Source: Kingdonia uniflora (taxonomy: Eukaryota; Streptophyta; Magnoliopsida; Ranunculales; Circaeasteraceae). Taken from it: 64,000 nt of DNA. The translations under genes and the position numbers were made by a program. Numbering within the stretch: the stretch's first letter is position 1; each line of letters begins with the position of its first letter. Below, piece by piece: positions 59,412-64,000 of the stretch. The notes beneath the pieces were generated by a model that saw only the letters and a list, made by a program, of their open reading frames with translations, searched no databases and was not told the DNA's origin. The stretch spans positions 1,736,001 to 1,800,000 of the forward strand of contig JACGCM010000004.1 in NCBI GenBank assembly GCA_014058105.1, given 5' to 3'.

Positions 59412-60275
59412 CTATAAAACCAACGTCGCCCTTAAAGGCAATTTTAACCTAGCATTTTCCTTTCCAATAATGTTGCATGCACTCTTATCTATAAGAAAGA
59501 CCATACTGAAGTCGCCTTTAACAATATTGGTTAGGAAACCTACGTTTGCAGTAGCATAGAAATAGGCACCCGAATCAACTATCCAAGATTCATTAACATC
59601 GTCACACAAAAGTAATAGAGCCTCATCAGAACTAACCTCCTCAGTAAGGTTCATTATTTTTTTCTCCTCATCATCAACTTTCTTAGAAGAAGAGTTACAA
59701 TCTCGCCTGAAGTGATACTTCTGTTCAAAATTCCAACACGGACCGGGCGGCTTAGACTTTCTGCTTGACTGTGAATGACCCCTTCCATATTTCAACCCCT
59801 TTTTATAAGACCTCCCTCTTTCCTCGACGTTCAACGCACTACCGTTTGAACTCGAAGAGGGTTCAGATGTTTTACGCCTATTCTCTTCACTTATAATAAA
59901 AAAGACTATAGTGTCAAATTTAATATTTTCCTTCCCCGATGAATTGCTCATAGTTGTAATAAACCCTTCACAGCTCTCGGGCATCTACCCTAGAAGAGTC
60001 CACGCTTTCACCTCCTCAGTAAAAGTGATTTTTACATATTCAAGCTGAACATGAATAGTATTAAACTCACTTATATGAGCTTGTACGCTACTATTTTCCT
60101 TCATCTTCAAGGTAAACATAAACCATAAAAGATATACCTTATTTGCCCCGGATGGTTCCGAGTATATAGAGGACAAAGTCTCCATCAAACTCTTTGTTGT
60201 TGTAACTTTGGAGATCATATGTAGAATTTGAGATGATAACGCTAACCTAACGATTCCAAGCGCCTTGCGATCCAA
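59412..60275 (-). pseudogene. copia-2 gag and protease
   Basis: One frame from 60275 to 59412 carries a single internal stop (before 59984). The gag part (UBN2 type) has RLALSSQILHMISKVTTTKSLMETL. The zinc knuckle CWNFEQKYHFRRDC has lost its second Cys. The protease motif is WIVDSGAYFYAT near 59570. Confidence 0.88.
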
Positions 60276-60466
60276 TCACGCCCACTTAGCAGTATTATAA
60301 TCTGCTGTCTTCATCTCAACTCCACCCAGTGATAAGTTAAGATCCTTCTGATAGAGGTAATCTTCTATCTGTATCTTCCACACTCCAAAATTTAAACCAT
60401 TGAACTTCGTAATTTTCAATTTCTCTTGATCGACCACCACTCTTCGCCACACAAGCCCAGTAATAA

Positions 60467-60480
60467 GTGCTCAGATACCA
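60467..60480 (-). other. copia-2 primer-binding site
   Basis: On the minus strand TGGTATCTGAGCAC follows the 5' LTR after two bases. It matches the initiator-Met site TGGTATCAGAGC with one mismatch. Confidence 0.8.
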
Positions 60481-60482
60481 AT

Positions 60483-61028
60483 TACTAAGAATCAATATAG
60501 CTAATCTCTCTTCTACGCCAAGAACGATACGCGGAATCAAGAAATATAAAAAAAAAAGAAAAAAAAAGAATACAAGTATTTTCCCAGAGGAGGGAAGTAA
60601 AAAACCCTTGCGGATGAAAAACTACTCCCCGCGAACAATCTACTATGATAAAACAGGTTACACACGATCTTCTTTAAGCTTCTCAAGCTGTTTAATGGAG
60701 TCTCTCAAATCCGAGCTCTCTAGAATTAAACTCACCAAAAGATAGGCTAAAAAATAACCTAATTCCCATTTATAGAATTAGATGACTAATTATAAACAAA
60801 ATGGATCTCGAGGCAAACTCAACGTTCCAGAAGAACTTCTAAAACTAACCTGCGCGCATCTCGTTAGAACGACTCTAAGCTCGTTCGAACGACTTCAATG
60901 ATAAAGGTTTCCAGCGCTAGAAAACGCACATCATATTCGAACGACATACATCCTCGTTCAAACGGGCTCGTTCAAGCGACATCCATTCTCGTTCGAACAA
61001 CTTCGACAATTCGAGTTCACCCTTAACA
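60483..61028 (-). repeat. copia-2 5' LTR
   Basis: It pairs with 55915-56484. Both copies contain four or five palindromic cgttcgaacgac-like motifs (here 60875-61005). The inner end is mutated (tactaag versus tgttgag). Confidence 0.9.
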
Positions 61029-61114
61029 CAAAAGCTAAAAATGATAATCATAGGGGGTTAGGCCAATTTGTGGTCATTATATAGGGTCTAAAAGCTAGCT
61101 TTCCCTTCTATCTA

Positions 61115-61600
61115 TTCTCTCTTCTTCTTCTATACCCTTTCTCTCACGTATCATTTTGTATATACAGACTAAAATCTGTAAAATAGTGGGGTAACAATTA
61201 AAATTTTAGTTTAGATCATCTGAGGGAATTTCAAGTATGTAAAACTTTAACCTCTAATTCTAACAAATGTTTTTAGTATTAGGATTTAAAAATTGATAAT
61301 TGTTCTATGAAATTACCACATCCAAATTTTTTTAACCTAAGAAAGAAATTGGATGATAGAGAAAGATTCAAGAATAATATCACCTATACATAACCATAAA
61401 TTAAGGGTAGCACACCCATATCAACAAACCAAACTTCTCTGAATCGAAGAAAGTGAGGATACATTTTTTGCAGTGATTTAATGTATATTAATGGGCATGT
61501 AAGGATTGGAAAGGAATTGTAGATTACTGATTGTTGTAAAATTGGCGATTGTTGCAAAATTGCGACTAAATACTGATTTCTTTCCCAATCTTGACCCATT
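61115..61600. other. No gene recognised; flank of MULE-2 and 5' side of LINE-2
   Basis: AT-rich and without coding similarity. The LINE-2 leader must begin somewhere in this stretch, but its 5' edge cannot be placed. The minus-strand frame 61384-61605 is not convincing. Confidence 0.4.
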
Positions 61601-61603
61601 ATC

Positions 61604-62998
61604 ATGGATCTCTGGGAGACTGAAAGCTCCTTCCCTAGGGCTTCAAGTAGATATCAAAATGGAGCTCCAACATACGCTGAGATGGTAAAGGAACAGGAGG
61701 GTCGTAGCTGTTCATTTGAACAACTCCCCACCCTAGGAAAAAGAGGGGATTTTCCATTCATCAAAGTGCTAACCAAAGCTCATAAAAGGGGTTTAAACAG
61801 AAATAGATTAAATCTTGTATGTAGGCTGGATCTTCAGAAAACTATAATTCTGAAAGCAAGGTCTCAAGCTCTCGATCTCTGGAAACCAAAAGGAACCTGC
61901 AGACTGATTCCAGTGGGCAGAAGCTACATTACCATTTTTTTGGATAATGAAGAAGATCGTAACAAGATTTAGTCAGGAAGTCCTTGGGTTATCAGAAAGC
62001 AGTTACTTTGACTACTGCCTTGGAGTCCTTTCTTTGATCCAGAGAAGTAAAAGAACACCCACGCTCTGGTATGGGTTAAATTTCTTGGTTTAGGAGTCGA
62101 ATTCTAGGAGGTAGATACATTGATGGCGCTTGGACGTACTTTGGGTATGCTAATTCAAATTGATCACTCTTTAGAAATAATGGACTTTGGATACTTTGCA
62201 AAAGTACTCATCGATATCGACCTTGCGGAGCTAATGCCAATTAAAATTCTGGTGGAAGTAGAAGATGGTGATTTCTGGCAAAGAGTAGAGTTGGGAGCCA
62301 CCCTTAAATTCTGCAGCCACTACAAAATTATTGGGCACACTTTTGCGGAATACAGAGTAATCAAGGAATAAGTTCAAAGAGTTAAGGATCCAAAAAAGAT
62401 CCAACAAGAGACTCCATCACCAAAAGCTTTTACAAAGAACCAGAAGAAACGTATTAGGAAAAAAAGAAGCAAAAAGAGGCTCTAAAGAAAGGAAAAGGTC
62501 TACTGGAAGAAACTGAGGATACGAGTACGGAGGTCTTTGACAAAATGCCTAAGCCAATATATGATGCAGAGGTGTCTGATGCTATGCCTAAGCAAATTTA
62601 TGATGGAGGTCCCTCAAAGTTTTTGGAAAAAAAGAGCAGGGAAGCCACTCTGGATCAACGGAACAATTATGATGCTCTTATTTACAATGATCAAGCAACA
62701 TCAACTGCAGGAATGGCTGAAGGTGACTTCATAAGTCCACCCCCTAACCCCAAAAGTTTACATCAACTACTTAAAGAAACAACAATTGTCAAGCTTCAGT
62801 CAGCCTTGAAATGGGCAGACATGGTTGACGATACTGAAAGAGATAACGTCTTGATTGCTCATGAAGGAGTCTGAAAAAACTCGGGCAAGGAAAACCATGT
62901 CCAATTAAAGAAAACTACAAAGAAAAAGAATGTAGGATCGGGTGAAGGGAAAAGCTATCCAAACACCAGGTCAAACAGGAAAAAAATACAGGTTTCCA
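61604..62998 (+). pseudogene. LINE-2 ORF1 (DUF4283-like, zinc knuckle)
   Basis: It starts MDLWETESSFPRASSRYQ at 61604. Then come YAEMVKEQEG, KPKGTCRLIPVGRSYITIFLDNEEDRNKI, a TAG at 61970, ALVWVKFLGLGVEF, FAKVLIDIDLAELMPIKILVE and a degenerate knuckle CSHYKIIGHTFAEY (two Cys now Tyr). A Lys/Gln-rich tail and an acidic segment, with several stops, lead to the ORF2 start. Confidence 0.85.
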
Positions 62999-64000
62999 AT
63001 GAGGGTGATTTTCTAGAATATCAGAGGCATTGGTAATAAAAATGCTTGACTCTCACTCTGTCGGCTGGTAAATAAATATAAACATTTCTTTATTTTCATT
63101 GCTGAACCCCAAATTAAATCTACTGTGTCTAATATTCTCAAACTGGGTCTCTCAAACTAGAGTCTTTCTTTTATTTCTAATGATTGTGATTCCAGGCTTG
63201 GGAATTTGTGGTGCCTCTGGAAAGCTGGTTCCCAAGGCCCAATCCTCATGGCTGCCTCTCCACAGCATATTACTATCCTATAAAGGAGTGTAAATCTCCG
63301 TAATCCACAGTATGGTCTTTATTTCTGCAAGAAAGGCTCTGTGGAAGGATATGGAAAAATTTGCAAATCTCAACCTCCCTTGGTTGGCTATAAGGAATTT
63401 CAATTGCATTTGAAACTGGGATGGGCGAATTGGTGGTACAGGGCCTCTTCCTAGATCTATAACAGAATTTAATGACTGCTCGACTCTTGCAAACTTTTTG
63501 AAAGTTCCTCCTCGGGTCCAAAATACTCTTGGTGTAATGGTCAACAGGGAAGAGCTCGAATCGTGAGAAGACTTGACAGAGCCTTATATGACAATGCCTG
63601 GATATCAAAGTTTTAGGGATGGTCCTTCATCTATTTGGCTAGAGACAACTCTGATCATTCGGCTTTGGTTAGAAGTATTCAAGGAATTCCTAAACCAAGT
63701 AGCATTCCATTTAGATTCTTAACAGGTTGGGCTTCAGACACTAGCTTCAGAGACTTAGTGGCCAACTCTTGGGGTGAAAGTCTCTTTGGAGATCCCTTAT
63801 TTGTTATAATGAAGAAGCTTCTGAGGCTCAAAATGACAATCAAGGTTTGGAGGAAAGAAAACTTGGGGGGTTAGAAGACTCAAATTGAGACCAGTGCGGC
63901 TAAACTTGAGGTACAGGCTCAGTTAGATGACAACTACTCCGATAGTTGGATGAGGGAAGCTTCTACAAAACAACTCACTCTCAATAGTCTTTTAAATCTT
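62999..64000 (+). pseudogene. LINE-2 ORF2 endonuclease (partial)
   Basis: It reads MRVIF, a TAG where the family has Trp, then NIRGIGN and FIFIAEPQI (Glu). After frame changes come SPQHITILYKGV, and LARDNSDHSALVRSI, with the SDHxxL catalytic motif intact (near 63655). PFRFLTGWASDTSFRDLVANSW and LKMTIKVWRKENLG follow, the usual run-up to RT. Confidence 0.85.

Larger units (their letters stand above)
55915..61028 (-). mobile_element. copia-2: full-length but decayed Ty1/copia retrotransposon
   Basis: LTRs are at 55915-56484 (3' LTR) and 60483-61028 (5' LTR). Both end cccttaaca on the plus strand. The minus-strand order is 5' LTR, PBS, gag, protease, integrase, RT, RNase H, polypurine tract, 3' LTR. 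Flanking 5-mers are taaaa and caaaa (4 of 5 identical). It sits in the right TIR of MULE-2: the sequences on its two sides join into one TIR that matches the left end. Confidence 0.9.
49863..61105. mobile_element. MULE-2: second Mutator-like element, with nested copia-2 and a probable solo LTR
   Basis: The left end from 49863 (GGGCAAATTATC then TTTTAGACCC) matches the reverse complement of the right end ending at 61105 (GGGAAAGCTAGC then TTTTAGACCC). Roughly 65 of 77 positions agree, including CTAACCCCCTATGATT. Flanking 9-mers ttctatcaa and ttctatcta agree at 8 of 9. Inside are a MuDR-family transposase (+), an acidic ORF (-) and a zinc-finger gene (-). Copia-2 interrupts the right TIR. Its TIRs, transposase and cargo differ from MULE-1, so it is a separate family. 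Confidence 0.85.
61604..64000 (+). mobile_element. LINE-2: L1-type LINE, 5' part (cut by window end)
   Basis: ORF1 is followed by an ORF2 endonuclease in the same order as LINE-1. ORF2 ATG (62999) again overlaps a TGA as ATGA. Protein similarity to LINE-1 (MDLW start, NEEDK/R, VLIDIDL, SPQHITILYKG versus SPQHITILFEG) shows a related family in the opposite orientation. RT is expected beyond 64000. Confidence 0.85.

Noticed and set aside
2298..61028. Endogenous pararetrovirus (caulimovirid) sequence
   Set aside because: Every RT found is flanked by LTRs, a polypurine tract or LINE domains and fits gypsy, copia or L1; no movement-protein-like region was seen.

Overview
The window is nuclear DNA of a flowering plant, most likely a eudicot. 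It is AT-rich, it carries one intact intronless F-box/DUF295 (SKIP23-type) gene, and nearly everything else is decayed plant transposable elements: Ty3/gypsy, Ty1/copia, TRIM, L1-type LINE and Mutator-like elements (MULEs), with spliced introns and plant-type primer-binding sites. No bacterial or organellar genes, tRNA, rRNA or CRISPR array were seen.

Layout. 1-2100: a ubiquitin pseudogene fragment, an imperfect 180-bp duplication and otherwise plain AT-rich DNA. 2100-5560: a decayed Ty3/gypsy element (LTR end with TATA box, degenerate PBS, protease, RT, RNase H, truncated integrase). 6367-7533 (-): the F-box gene, with a TATA box and a GA tract upstream. 7891-8130: a 72-bp tandem repeat whose last unit runs into a 5'-truncated copia element (copia-1, 8106 to about 12 kb). 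Its integrase is split by a TRIM-like fragment (9141-9432).

12822-49609 is the main object: one Mutator-like element of about 36.8 kb, bounded by matching terminal inverted repeats and a near-perfect 9-bp target duplication. It carries a spliced MuDR-type transposase (+) and, converging on it, a ULP1/C48 cysteine-protease gene (-), as in the Kaonashi/CUMULE class. Between them lie two paralogous coiled-coil genes, a GRF zinc-finger gene and a large inverted satellite built from the motif TGTCATTTGT. That motif also fills the introns of both main genes. Two later insertions inflate the element. The first is a complete 14.46-kb Tat-lineage gypsy retrotransposon (16487-30944) with a perfect CTTAC target duplication, sitting inside the transposase SWIM finger. 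It carries a second RNase H, a 161-bp tandem array and a spliced antisense coiled-coil gene. The second is an L1-type LINE (37390 to about 43.2 kb).

49863-61105 is a second MULE, again with TIRs and an 8/9 target duplication, only about 250 bp from the first. It has its own transposase (+), an acidic small ORF (-) and a CCHC/GRF zinc-finger gene (-). A probable solo LTR interrupts the transposase, and a full-length copia element (copia-2, 55915-61028) interrupts the right TIR. 61604-64000 is the 5' part of a second L1-type LINE (+), cut by the window end.

Apart from the F-box gene, all coding regions carry stops or frameshifts. Many of the lesions are transitions at Cys, Trp, Arg and Gln codons, the pattern expected of methylated, silenced DNA. 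The nesting gives a relative order: MULE-1 before Tat and LINE-1; MULE-2 before copia-2 and the solo LTR; copia-1 before the TRIM.
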